Below are positions 35,934 to 44,068 of a stretch of 64,000 nt of DNA, in pieces. The stretch is from Murdochiella massiliensis (lineage in GTDB: Bacteria > Bacillota > Clostridia > Tissierellales > Peptoniphilaceae). Below the pieces are notes generated by a model. The model did not search any database and was not told the origin of the DNA. It saw only the letters and a list, made by a program, of their open reading frames with translations. Location of the stretch: contig NZ_FIZW01000002.1 in the NCBI RefSeq assembly GCF_900059565.1, forward strand, positions 372,001 through 436,000, written 5' to 3'. A program made the position numbers and the translations under genes. Numbering within the stretch: the first letter of the stretch is position 1; every line of letters begins with the position of its first letter.

Positions 35934-36685
35934 CGTACCGCTCCCCTTTGTTCGTTGTCAGCGTCAATCAGGGCAAGAAATGTATCTTCCAGATTATCCG
36001 TAGAATAGCCCCGTGACGCTGCACTGAATTTAAGGTTGTCGAGTGTTCCCTCAAACAACAAATGACCATGATTCAGGATACCGACAGTATCAGCCATTAG
36101 TTCGATTTCGGAAAGCAAGTGCGACGAAACAAAAACGGTACAGTTAAATTTCTCCGGCAGAGAACGGATTAGCGTCCTGATTTCGTGGATACCAACAGGG
36201 TCGAGTCCGTTCGTCGGTTCATCCAAAATCAAGATTGGCGGCTTTCCGATTAAGGCACTTGCAAGACCTAATCTTTGTTTCATTCCGAGAGAATATTTTT
36301 TGGCAAGTCGTTTCTTATACTGCGTCATCCCCACAATTTCAAGAGCTTCCGTTACGGAGGATTTGGGTAGCCCCAATATTTTACGGATAATTTCGAGATT
36401 TTCTTCACCGCTTAGGTTTCCGTAAAAAGCGGGAGCTTCAATAAATGAGCCTATTTCTTTCAGAATTTGCACCCTGTTATCGGGATATTTTTTTCCGTCA
36501 ATCGTAAACGAGCCGCTTGTCGGTTTGCTAAGCCCTAAAAACATTTTCATCGTAGTGGACTTTCCGGCACCGTTCGGACCGAGAAAGCCATAGACAGCAC
36601 CTTTTGGAATATGCAGATCGATATCCGAAACCGCTGTAAAATTCGCATACGATTTCGTTAAGTTTTTTGTTTCAATGATATTCAT
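35930..36685 (-). CDS. ABC transporter ATPase, lantibiotic-protection type
   Basis: A 251-residue ATPase. Walker A GPNGAGKST at about residues 36-44, signature YSLGMKQRLGLASAL, Walker B ILILDEPTNGLDP, and switch His in FVSSHLLSE. The sequence is typical of the MutF/SpaF/NukF group. An AAAGGAG site precedes the ATG at 36685. First gene of the exporter operon, divergent from the response regulator gene with a 152-bp control region between. Confidence 0.88.
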   Translation of the reverse strand: MNIIETKNLTKSYANFTAVSDIDLHIPKGAVYGFLGPNGAGKSTTMKMFLGLSKPTSGSFTIDGKKYPDNRVQILKEIGSFIEAPAFYGNLSGEENLEIIRKILGLPKSSVTEALEIVGMTQYKKRLAKKYSLGMKQRLGLASALIGKPPILILDEPTNGLDPVGIHEIRTLIRSLPEKFNCTVFVSSHLLSEIELMADTVGILNHGHLLFEGTLDNLKFSAASRGYSTDNLEDTFLALIDADNEQRGAVR

Positions 36686-36716
36686 TGTGTTTGCTCCTTT
36701 CTTTCATCGCAAGTAC

Positions 36717-36757
36717 ATTGTATTCTCCTAACCTTGTGCTAACCTTCTCGTAACCTT
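36717..36757 (-). promoter_or_regulatory. Exporter promoter with 11-bp-spaced direct repeats
   Basis: On the minus strand TACAAT (36722-36717) is a good -10. The -35 position (36745-36740) reads AGGTTA, a poor match. It overlaps the middle of three direct repeats AAGGTTA whose copies at 36729-36735, 36740-36746 and 36751-36757 are exactly 11 bp apart. Such spacing, about one helical turn, is typical of OmpR-type regulators binding in tandem. A weak -35 fits activation by the adjacent regulator. Confidence 0.6.
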
Positions 36758-36837
36758 ACATTTGCCTTACATTTCATCGCACATTAGAAAATGACACATT
36801 TCTATGGAATAATAGGAATCGTAAAGGAGGTAAACCT

Positions 36838-37542
36838 ATGGACTTTGATTACCTAAAACAAAAACGCATTTTGCTTGTCGATGACGAACAGGAGCTTTTA
36901 GATATGGTCGTTTCCATCTTAGATGAGCACGGATTTCAAAATATAAAAACGGCAAAAACGATGTGTGAAGCGATTGCTGTTTCTGATACTTTCCAACCTG
37001 AACTCGCAATTCTTGATGTAATGCTTCCCGATGGAAATGGATTTAATCTGATGGAACAACTAAAAAAAATGGCTGATTATCCTGTGTTGTTTTTAACCGC
37101 CCGTGGCGAGGATGATGATAAGTTTCGTGGCTTCGGTCTTGGTGCAGATGATTATATAGTAAAGCCATTTTTGCCAAAAGAGCTTTTATTCCGTGTGAGT
37201 GCCATTCTTCGCAGGAGTTATAAAGCTGAAAATCCACTTGTGAAACTGCATAATAGCAAAATTGATTTTGAGCGAGCAGAGATTATAAAACACGGAGAGC
37301 ATATTCCTCTTACGGCAAAGGAACACGCCATTCTCGCCGCTTTATATCGAAATTCGGGACGAATCGTTACAATCGACGCACTGTGTGAAGAAGCTTGGGG
37401 GAATAATCCTTTCGGCTATGAAAATTCGCTGATGGCACATATCCGCCGTATCAGAGAAAAAATAGAAGCGAATCCCTCCCAGCCCGTTTCTTTAATGACG
37501 GTTAAAGGACTTGGATACAAACTTATTGTGGAGACCAAATAG
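36838..37542 (+). CDS. OmpR-family response regulator
   Basis: A 234-residue regulator. The receiver domain has acidic pocket residues D15-D16 (ILLVDDEQE), phospho-acceptor D60 (LAILDVMLPDGNG) and K in IVKPF. A winged-helix DNA-binding domain follows from about residue 135 (LTAKEHAILAALYRNSGRIVT, MTVKGLGYKL). An AAAGGAGG site precedes the ATG. It is transcribed away from the exporter and directly coupled to the kinase gene (1-bp gap). It is the likely binder of the 11-bp-spaced repeats upstream of the exporter. Confidence 0.93.
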   Translation: MDFDYLKQKRILLVDDEQELLDMVVSILDEHGFQNIKTAKTMCEAIAVSDTFQPELAILDVMLPDGNGFNLMEQLKKMADYPVLFLTARGEDDDKFRGFGLGADDYIVKPFLPKELLFRVSAILRRSYKAENPLVKLHNSKIDFERAEIIKHGEHIPLTAKEHAILAALYRNSGRIVTIDALCEEAWGNNPFGYENSLMAHIRRIREKIEANPSQPVSLMTVKGLGYKLIVETK

Positions 37543-37543
37543 T

Positions 37544-38935
37544 ATGAAAAGCGTGCCAAAACTAATCCGGCGCTTTGTCGGTATTATGCTCTTGTCCTCG
37601 GTACTGCTCATTATTCTGAACTTTACTCTATTGGCGATATATACGTTAAATCAATCGGCAAATGGCTCTCCGTGGACAACTGCACAAGAGGTTGCGGATA
37701 ATCTGTCACAGGACAGTAATGGATATGTTTTGACCGAAGAAATAGCGAGTGAACTTCAAAATACGAATGCATGGGCAATTTTTATTGACAACGCAACAAT
37801 GAATGTTGTATGGCAGACGGATAATCTTCCCAAAACTGTGCCCATGTCATATACCGCTTCAGATATAGCGAACCTTACCCGTGGCTATATTGACGGGTAT
37901 CCCACATTTACAGGAGAGGCAGAAAACGGGCTTGTAGTTCTCGGTTATCCGAAAGACAGCTTTTGGAAACATATGTGGCCGAGTTGGGATTATTATTTCA
38001 TCGCCAACTTGCCAAAAACCGTTCTTTCTGTTTTCGCCATCAATATAGCATTGATATTTATCATCTATGTGATTGCCAATTCCAAGCTGTTAAAATCCGT
38101 GAAACCGATAGTCAGCGGTATACAGGCTTTGTCTACAAAAGAAGAAGTCCATGTCAGGGAAAAAGGTCTTCTATCCGAGCTTGCGGTAAACATTAACAAA
38201 ACCTCGGACATTTTGCAAACGCAAAGCAGACAGCTCCACAAAAGAGAAACCGCAAGAGCAAATTGGATTGCCGGTGTATCCCACGACATACGCACACCGC
38301 TGTCAATAGTAATGGGGTATGCCGGACAGTTAGAAAGCGATATGCAGCTATCAGAAGATAACCGCAAAAAAGCCACGGTTATTGTACGACAAAGTGAGAG
38401 AATGAGGAATCTGATTAACGACTTGAATCTTGCCTCCAAACTGGAATATAATATGCAACCAATTAACCCGAAAAAGCAAAATCTAATTGCGATTATCCGT
38501 CAGGTAGTGGTCGATTTCATCAATATGAATATTGATGAAAAGTATAGGATCGAGTGGGAAACGGATGAAACCTTAACCTCCTGCCATGTATATATTGATA
38601 AAGACTTAATCAAACGAGCGGTAAGTAATCTCATTCAGAACAGCATAAATCATAATGAGCAAGGCTGTCATATCTTCGTTCGTGTTATATCTGAAGATAA
38701 GGTTTGTACCGTTGTTGTTGCTGATGACGGTATAGGTGCAACGGATGAACAAATGAAAAAACTGAATAATACCCCGCATTATATGGTATGCGATGAAAAA
38801 ACAACTGAACTACGTCACGGCTTAGGCTTGCTCATTGTTAAGCAAATCATATTTGCACACAAAGGAAAAATGTTGATAAAGCATAGTGAATACGGTGGCT
38901 TTGAAGTCAATTTGAGTTTGCCGATTACTATGTAA
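37544..38935 (+). CDS. Sensor histidine kinase
   Basis: A 463-residue membrane kinase. Two membrane segments (about 11-33 and 159-178) enclose a roughly 125-residue extracellular domain. A HAMP-like linker follows, then the H-box GVSHDIRTPLS (H247), the N-box NLIQNSINHNE, the DDGIG loop, and RHGLGLLIVKQI. I start at the ATG at 37544, with GGAGA upstream inside the end of the regulator gene. Unlike BceS-type kinases it has a sizeable sensor domain, so it could detect peptides directly. It presumably pairs with the upstream regulator. Confidence 0.92.
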   Translation: MKSVPKLIRRFVGIMLLSSVLLIILNFTLLAIYTLNQSANGSPWTTAQEVADNLSQDSNGYVLTEEIASELQNTNAWAIFIDNATMNVVWQTDNLPKTVPMSYTASDIANLTRGYIDGYPTFTGEAENGLVVLGYPKDSFWKHMWPSWDYYFIANLPKTVLSVFAINIALIFIIYVIANSKLLKSVKPIVSGIQALSTKEEVHVREKGLLSELAVNINKTSDILQTQSRQLHKRETARANWIAGVSHDIRTPLSIVMGYAGQLESDMQLSEDNRKKATVIVRQSERMRNLINDLNLASKLEYNMQPINPKKQNLIAIIRQVVVDFINMNIDEKYRIEWETDETLTSCHVYIDKDLIKRAVSNLIQNSINHNEQGCHIFVRVISEDKVCTVVVADDGIGATDEQMKKLNNTPHYMVCDEKTTELRHGLGLLIVKQIIFAHKGKMLIKHSEYGGFEVNLSLPITM

Positions 38936-39002
38936 AATGAAAGAGGAAGAAAACCGTTATTCAAAAAGGCGTAATCGAATTTTCTCATACAGCGCCATCC
39001 TT

Positions 39003-39087
39003 TCTGCATATTTTATAGCGTTTTATATGCAGAAAGACCGCCGTCTTTCAATTTATCTGCATATAATTTCTCAGATTATATACAGAT
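39003..39087. repeat. Cluster of four alternating inverted repeats
   Basis: The 9-mer TCTGCATAT occurs at 39003-39011, inverted (perfect) at 39025-39033, again as the longer ATCTGCATATAAT at 39055-39067, and inverted with one mismatch at 39075-39087. A GAAAGAC/GTCTTTC hairpin sits between copies two and three. It lies in a 400-bp stretch without a supported gene between the kinase and trpS, near the right end of the island. It could be a transcription terminator array, a binding site or a recombination site. Confidence 0.7.
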
Positions 39088-39201
39088 AGCCGCTTGGCAT
39101 AGGCTGTAATATGAAACGGTGGAAAATTATCATTGGGATCATATGCCATGCAGTTCGACGGATACGGCGCAGTTGTCCAAAAAGCCTGCCGGAGTACCAT
39201 T

Positions 39202-39227
39202 CTGCACAGGCGGTTGTGGAGGCAAAG
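39202..39227 (+). repeat. Right copy of 26-bp direct repeat
   Basis: 25 of 26 bases equal the ppdK 3' end. In the frame matching PPDK it also encodes AQAVVEAK, here at the end of a 41-codon open frame (39111-39236). It marks the right edge of the island. Confidence 0.85.
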
Positions 39228-39267
39228 AAAAACTAAGCCGATACAAGTAACTACTGAACAAAGCGAA

Positions 39268-39312
39268 GAGGCGGTGTCCGAAAAGAAATTCTTCGGACAC
39301 CGCCTCTTTTTT
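39268..39312 (+). terminator. Strong plus-strand terminator, probably the original ppdK terminator
   Basis: Fifteen-bp perfect arms (39268-39282 and 39292-39306) are followed by six T residues on plus. On minus, the direction of trpS, the tail is not T-rich. No plus-strand gene ends here now, but the right ppdK repeat lies only 41 bp upstream, so it was probably the native ppdK terminator before the island arrived. Confidence 0.75.
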
Positions 39313-39335
39313 CTTATTTTTTGCTGCTTTTCAGG

Positions 39336-40370
39336 TTATTGCAAAAGGCCCACTTTTCGATAGACCTTGGAAAGCGTTCGGCGTGCGGCACGTTGCGCAG
39401 CAAGCGCACCATCACGGCTAATCGCTTCGATCTCTTTCTTATCCGCCATCAACGTCAAAAAGCGCTGGCGAATGGGTTCCATCGTTTCTACGATCACGTC
39501 GCCCAACGCACGCTTAAAGGTGGCATAATCGCTGTCGTGGAAGCGTTCCACCACATCCTTCGGCGTGCATTCCGCATAGGCCGCATAAAGGTTGATCAGA
39601 TTCATCAATCCCGCCTGCTCCGGTCGATAGCAAAAATGCGCTTCGGAGTCGGTAACGGCACGTGCAATTTTTCGCCGAATGGCCGCGGGTTCGTCTTTAA
39701 TCAAAATATAGGCATTTTCATCCGGATCGGACTTGCTCATCTTAGAGAAGGGATCTTTTAAACTCATGATACGCGTGGCATTTTCATCGTTGAGCGGCTC
39801 CGGCACAGTAAACGTGGGAGAATAGCGGGAATTAAATCGTTCCGCCAGATCGCGCGTAAACTCCAAATGCTGCTTCTGATCCGCACCGACCGGCACGACA
39901 TGGCTCTGGTACAGCAGAATATCCGCCGCCATTAGCACCGGATACGTCAATAGCGCGGCATTCAGATTGTCCGCATGTTTTTGTGCTTTATCCTTAAACT
40001 GGGTCATGCGCTGCAGCTGACCGATGGAACTGATGGAATTAAGCACCCAGGCCAGCTCCGCGTGCTCCGGCACCTGCGATTGAATGAAAAGTGTGGCCTT
40101 TTCCGGTTTAACGCCGGCAGCCACGATATAGGCGATGACTTCCAACGAACGGCGACGTAAATCAGCCGCTACCTGTGTCACAGTAATGGCATGTAAGTTG
40201 GCTACGCCAAAAAAACACTCATATTCATCTTGCATTTTCACGAAGCTTTTAATGGCACCCAAATAGTTGCCGATCGTTAAATCGCCGGATGGCTGAATCA
40301 GACTGAATGCTACTTTTCGTTCCATCCGTTCCCCTTGCGGCGCAGGGATTTTCGTATCCTGTTCGTTCAT
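39336..40370 (-). CDS. trpS: Tryptophanyl-tRNA synthetase
   Basis: A 344-residue class Ic synthetase. SLIQPSGDLTIGNYLGA holds the HIGH equivalent (TIGN), KMSKS is at PFSKMSKSDPDE, and VPVGADQKQHLEFTRDLAERFN is typical. The ATG at 40370 is chosen over a GTG one codon earlier because GGAGG is then correctly spaced. No T-box or trp leader is visible upstream. It stands alone between the island and the NlpC/P60 gene terminator. Confidence 0.96.
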   Translation of the reverse strand: MNEQDTKIPAPQGERMERKVAFSLIQPSGDLTIGNYLGAIKSFVKMQDEYECFFGVANLHAITVTQVAADLRRRSLEVIAYIVAAGVKPEKATLFIQSQVPEHAELAWVLNSISSIGQLQRMTQFKDKAQKHADNLNAALLTYPVLMAADILLYQSHVVPVGADQKQHLEFTRDLAERFNSRYSPTFTVPEPLNDENATRIMSLKDPFSKMSKSDPDENAYILIKDEPAAIRRKIARAVTDSEAHFCYRPEQAGLMNLINLYAAYAECTPKDVVERFHDSDYATFKRALGDVIVETMEPIRQRFLTLMADKKEIEAISRDGALAAQRAARRTLSKVYRKVGLLQ

Positions 40371-40415
40371 CACATCCTCCTTGCTTTGATCAATCCGGGA
40401 ATTTTCCGGTGCCGA

Positions 40416-40450
40416 AAGAAAAAGCGCTGTACCGAAGTACAGCGCTGTAA
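40416..40450 (-). terminator. Terminator after the NlpC/P60 gene
   Basis: Ten-bp perfect arms (40423-40432 and 40437-40446) with a four-base loop and a T-rich tail on the minus strand, 28 bp after the stop. Confidence 0.9.
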
Positions 40451-40474
40451 ATACTGAAACTTCATCTACGGATA

Positions 40475-42361
40475 TCAGTTGACCAGACGACGAGCGCCCA
40501 TAAAGCGGCTCTGATACCAGTTATCGTAGATGTTGGTCATAATGACGCCGATGCCCGGCGCAGAAGCATGAACCATCATGCCGTCGCCAATGTACAGACC
40601 GACGTGACTGACCTCGCCGGTTCCATCGGTGGTGTAGAAAAGCATATCGCCCGGCTGGAGATTGTCCATCGAGACAGCATAGCCATAGCCCGACTGGCTC
40701 ATCGCCGAGTGCGGCAAGGAAATACCGATATTGCTGTAAGCAGTCATCACCAGACCGGAGCAGTCAAATGCATCCGGGCCGCTGGCGGCATAAACGTACG
40801 GTTTGCCGACCTGTGCGCGAGCGAATTCCGCGATAGAAGAATAGCTGCCGCTTTCCGCATTCTCACCGGCATTCTGTTTTTCCGGTTCCGGTTCCTGTAC
40901 CGGGATTTTCTCGCTGCTAAGCAGAGCCGACGATATGTAGGCTTCCTGTCCGTCATAATCAAACTTAACCCAACCGTCGGATTCAACCCCTTCAACGTAA
41001 CGGTTGATACCGAAGGTCGTTAAAATCTCATAATTTGTCCCCGGTCCTTTGCGGACATTAGAAGCCACTTTCACGTAGCCGGCGATATCCTTCGGCTTCT
41101 TGGCTTCCTCTTCTTGGCGTGCTTTTTCTGCACTCTTGGGGGTATTCTCCGGCGAAACCTCAATTTTGACATCGCCGATTAAGTTGGCATAGACATAGCC
41201 CGTTGTTCCATGGAAGTCAAAGCGAATCCAATCGCCTTCACGCGTACCTTCAATTTCCGCATTGGCATACAAACTGCCGATAACGGCCGATTTAAGGTCG
41301 GGCTTTTCGCGCACATTGATGACGTCGCAATTAACATAACCGGATACGGCGGAACCATTGTTTTGGCTTTCTTCTGCCGGTTTTTGGCTCTCCTGTTCCT
41401 GAGCAGCTTTTTCATCCTGGGCTTTTTCTTCCGCTTCGCGCTGTGCCTGTGCTTCCTGCTCAGAGGCGGCTTTCGCCTCTGCCTCTTTCTTGGCTTGCTC
41501 CGCTTTTTCCTGCTCAGCCTTCTCTGCTGCTAAGCGCTCTTCTTCGGCCTTTTTTTCTGCCGCAATGCGATTCGCTTCTTCTTGTGCTTCCGCTTCTTCT
41601 TCGGTAACCGGCTGAACAAAATTGCGATTCACATAACCGACCAGTGCGCCGGAGCTTTCTACCGAAATCCAATCGCCGTCAATCGAGCCGCGAACAACTT
41701 CCGCACGAAGCATAACGGTCACGACATCCGCGTTAAGGGTCGGTTTCTGACGAACATTTAATACATCGGTAACAACAACGCCGATGAACGGCTTGCTCGT
41801 TTCCTGTGAAAACTTAGGATCCTGGTGATTCTGCTCGTCCGGAATCGTTTTGGCAATCTCTTCTTCCGTCGGAACACGTGAACCCTTGTTTCGGTTGTCT
41901 TTCGGCATATCTTTTTCGGATTCGACCACCGGATTGACACCGACAAAGGAAAGACGATCGCTGATCTCTTCGTCCTTTTTGTCAATCCTGGCCTCATCCG
42001 CTGTAGAAAAGGTATTGCGATTGGGCTTTTCCGCCTTCTCCTCCGGCTTTTGAAGCTCTTCTTCGCCGGAATTATCCGCCGTCGAATCGGCTTGTTTCGG
42101 GGTAGTAATGCGGTACTCTACTTTTTGAACCGGATCATAAACTTTTTGGGCAACATTCCCTTTTACTTTCTGATCCGACTGGGCTGCCGCTTTCGGAAGG
42201 CCCGCCTGTTCCATGACCTTAAGAGACTCTTTGTATTGTGCTTCAAGGTTCTTGGTCACGTAATCTGCATTTGATGCATCAATGTTGATAAACTGCGATG
42301 CTGCGATAACGCCGGCAACCCCTGCCACACCGACGATAGCGCCTACTCGTTTCTTATCCAC
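40475..42361 (-). CDS. Secreted cell-wall endopeptidase with three SH3b domains and NlpC/P60 domain
   Basis: A 628-residue exported protein. The start is GTG at 42361, five bases after AAGGAGG, giving an N-terminal signal (KKRVGAIVGVAGVAGVIAASQF). A longer frame with an ATG at 42379 overlaps that ribosome site. Three SH3b modules follow (VTDVLNVRQKP, NCDVINVREKP, VASNVRKGPG). The first two are separated by an Ala/Glu/Lys-rich charged coiled-coil linker of about 90 residues. The C-terminal NlpC/P60 peptidase has Cys534 (FDCSGLV), His586 (SHVGLYIG) and His598. It likely cleaves peptide stems in peptidoglycan during growth or separation. It has its own promoter and terminator. Confidence 0.93.
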   Translation of the reverse strand: MDKKRVGAIVGVAGVAGVIAASQFINIDASNADYVTKNLEAQYKESLKVMEQAGLPKAAAQSDQKVKGNVAQKVYDPVQKVEYRITTPKQADSTADNSGEEELQKPEEKAEKPNRNTFSTADEARIDKKDEEISDRLSFVGVNPVVESEKDMPKDNRNKGSRVPTEEEIAKTIPDEQNHQDPKFSQETSKPFIGVVVTDVLNVRQKPTLNADVVTVMLRAEVVRGSIDGDWISVESSGALVGYVNRNFVQPVTEEEAEAQEEANRIAAEKKAEEERLAAEKAEQEKAEQAKKEAEAKAASEQEAQAQREAEEKAQDEKAAQEQESQKPAEESQNNGSAVSGYVNCDVINVREKPDLKSAVIGSLYANAEIEGTREGDWIRFDFHGTTGYVYANLIGDVKIEVSPENTPKSAEKARQEEEAKKPKDIAGYVKVASNVRKGPGTNYEILTTFGINRYVEGVESDGWVKFDYDGQEAYISSALLSSEKIPVQEPEPEKQNAGENAESGSYSSIAEFARAQVGKPYVYAASGPDAFDCSGLVMTAYSNIGISLPHSAMSQSGYGYAVSMDNLQPGDMLFYTTDGTGEVSHVGLYIGDGMMVHASAPGIGVIMTNIYDNWYQSRFMGARRLVN

Positions 42362-42419
42362 GACGTCCTCCTTATACATAAACTGCCTTTGGCGAGTAAA
42401 TTTTTCATTGACTACAGCT

Positions 42420-42448
42420 ATAGTAACGGGATTGCAACGTTTTGTCAA
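42420..42448 (-). promoter_or_regulatory. Promoter for the NlpC/P60 gene
   Basis: Perfect TTGACA (42448-42443), a 17-base spacer and TACTAT (42425-42420) on the minus strand, about 60 bp before the GTG start. Confidence 0.75.
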
Positions 42449-42492
42449 TAGTAGTTACAAAATAATTACAAAGAATAAAACGTTCATTTTTC

Positions 42493-43260
42493 TTACCTGC
42501 TGAAGCGTGGAATCGAAGCATCCCCCGTTGGATAGGCAATGGATTCCAGCACCAAGCCTTTTGCGTCGGCCGAAAAGGCGACAGGCTGATCATGATGCGT
42601 GGAGAGCGCAGTAAGGATGGCCTCTCTTGTCATGATTCCCCTTCCGGCAAGAAGGGCGGCGCCCACCATCATGCGCACCTGATATTGCAAAAAACTTTCT
42701 GCAGAAAAACGGAAGCAATAGCGGCTTCCGTTTTTCGTTACCTCAGCATGAAGCAATCGGCGACGAGCGTTTCGATGCGGCGAGGCGGATGAAAAGGCGG
42801 AAAAATCGTGGTCTCCTTCAAAGCACTTGATCGCCGCCTGCATGTGTTCCATGGACAGAGGAAACGTATAGGAAAAAACCGTTCGCCGTTCCGTGGGCAA
42901 TACCAGCGGCCCATTTTCAACCGTATAGCGATAGGTGGTAATGTGGGGCGTAAAGCGCGCATGAAAGGACAACGGCACGGTTTTCGCCGAACAGAGCAGA
43001 ACATCCTCCGGAAGCTGATTTCGAATAGCGTGGTAAAATGCCTCGTCTGAAAGTTCCCGGGACGTCAAAAAGTTGACAACTTGCTCCTCGGCATGTACAC
43101 CGCGATCGGTGCGGCCCGCGGCAATAAGACGCGTCGTTCGACCGGTTACCGTCTCCACCGCATCGCGCAAGACCCCCGCTACGGTGCGCTTCCCGGGCTG
43201 CTCCTGATAACCGGCAAAGTCCGTTCCGTCATAGGCTACGCGTAAGAGGATGTTCTTCAT
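42493..43260 (-). CDS. truA: tRNA pseudouridine synthase A
   Basis: A 255-residue enzyme making pseudouridine at positions 38-40 of the tRNA anticodon arm. VAYDGTDFAGYQEQPGKRTVAG is the N-terminal block, and catalytic Asp lies in AAGRTDRGVHA (about residue 52). FLQYQVRMMVGALL-like sequence is at the C-terminus. It ends the ecfA1-ecfA2-ecfT-truA series, a linkage common in Firmicutes, but rplM-rpsI does not follow here. Confidence 0.96.
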   Translation of the reverse strand: MKNILLRVAYDGTDFAGYQEQPGKRTVAGVLRDAVETVTGRTTRLIAAGRTDRGVHAEEQVVNFLTSRELSDEAFYHAIRNQLPEDVLLCSAKTVPLSFHARFTPHITTYRYTVENGPLVLPTERRTVFSYTFPLSMEHMQAAIKCFEGDHDFSAFSSASPHRNARRRLLHAEVTKNGSRYCFRFSAESFLQYQVRMMVGAALLAGRGIMTREAILTALSTHHDQPVAFSADAKGLVLESIAYPTGDASIPRFSR

Positions 43261-43275
43261 GCTGTCTCCTGATCA

Positions 43276-44067
43276 TTAAAAGAAAACGCTGATAGCAATG
43301 AACACGCAAAAGCATAGGACGAAGACGATACCGTCCCGAGTCGTCATTTTCAGCGGGTTCAATCGCGTACGAATATTGCTTCCCGTATAGCAACGTGCCT
43401 CCATGGCAATGCCCAGCTCATCCGCGCGATTGATGGCATTGAGAAACAGCGGGACGAAAAGCGGAATCATCGCTTTGGCACGCTGTAAGATATTGCCTGA
43501 CTCAAAATCGGCACCGCGCGCTTTCTGTGCTTTCATGATTTTGTTGGTTTCCTCAAAGAGCGTAGGAATAAAGCGCAGCGCGATGGAAATCATCATGGCG
43601 ATGACATGTGACGGAAAACCTGTCCAATCGAGCGGCTTCAATAGCCAAGCAATGGCATCCGTAAGCTCCAGTGGGCTCGTCGTGAGCGTTAAGAGGCTTG
43701 TCCCCATCACCAACAGCATCAGGCGGATGGCGATGAAGGTGGCGCGAATGAGCCCTTCCTCGCTGACGGATATCGGACCGAAGGTCCAGATCACTTTTCC
43801 GGGCGTAAAGAGGACGTTGATCACAAAGGTGAAAACCAGAATCAAAAAGATCGGTTTCAGTCCCTTCCACAGGCGTCCCATGGGCACTTCGGCGCGGATA
43901 GTCACCAAAACAATCAGAGCAAAATAGAGTGCATAGCCCATGAAGGTCTCCACCAAAAAGGCGGTGACCATGAACACGAGTACAAGAACAAGCTTAACGC
44001 GCGGATCCAAGCGATGAATGGAGGAATCGCCGGGCAAATATTGTCCAATGGTAATTTGGTTGCCCAT
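43276..44067 (-). CDS. ecfT: ECF transporter transmembrane subunit EcfT
   Basis: A 263-residue membrane protein coupling the two ATPases to vitamin-binding S components. The C-terminal coupling helices carry the characteristic Ala-Arg-Gly motif (KAQKARGADFE) and the AMEARCY segment. About five to six membrane segments are visible. Its partners EcfA1 and EcfA2 lie directly upstream; no S component is nearby, as in group II modules shared by several vitamins. Confidence 0.94.
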   Translation of the reverse strand: MGNQITIGQYLPGDSSIHRLDPRVKLVLVLVFMVTAFLVETFMGYALYFALIVLVTIRAEVPMGRLWKGLKPIFLILVFTFVINVLFTPGKVIWTFGPISVSEEGLIRATFIAIRLMLLVMGTSLLTLTTSPLELTDAIAWLLKPLDWTGFPSHVIAMMISIALRFIPTLFEETNKIMKAQKARGADFESGNILQRAKAMIPLFVPLFLNAINRADELGIAMEARCYTGSNIRTRLNPLKMTTRDGIVFVLCFCVFIAISVFF

Positions 44068-44068
44068 A

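Larger units (their letters stand above)
33667..39227. mobile_element. Probable genomic island (antimicrobial-peptide resistance module) inserted at the ppdK 3' end
   Basis: A 5.5-kb segment that interrupts otherwise housekeeping sequence. It is bracketed by the 26-bp direct repeat, is visibly more A+T-rich with different codon choice over its intact genes than ppdK or trpS, and contains a decayed histidine kinase, a three-gene ABC exporter and a two-component system. No integrase, transposase or conjugation gene is seen, so it is either a remnant or was moved by recombination in trans. Its exact boundaries are inferred from the repeat. Confidence 0.6.

Noticed and set aside
39111..39236. A 41-codon frame ending in AQAVVEAKKN
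   Set aside because: Its end is explained by the ppdK repeat and its beginning matches nothing; kept as evidence for the repeat, not as a gene.
39143..39250. A 35-residue Cys-rich frame considered as a lantibiotic-like precursor near the exporter
   Set aside because: It has no convincing ribosome site, no leader/core layout, no modification genes nearby, and over half of it overlaps the duplicated ppdK tail read in another frame.
33667..39335. Integrase, transposase or tRNA attachment gene for the island
   Set aside because: I looked on both strands and saw none; the island call rests on the repeat and composition only.
42362..42448. Longer N-termini for the NlpC/P60 protein (starts at 42448 or 42379)
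   Set aside because: The 42448 start lies within the -35 promoter element, and the 42379 start overlaps the ribosome site that serves the GTG at 42361.
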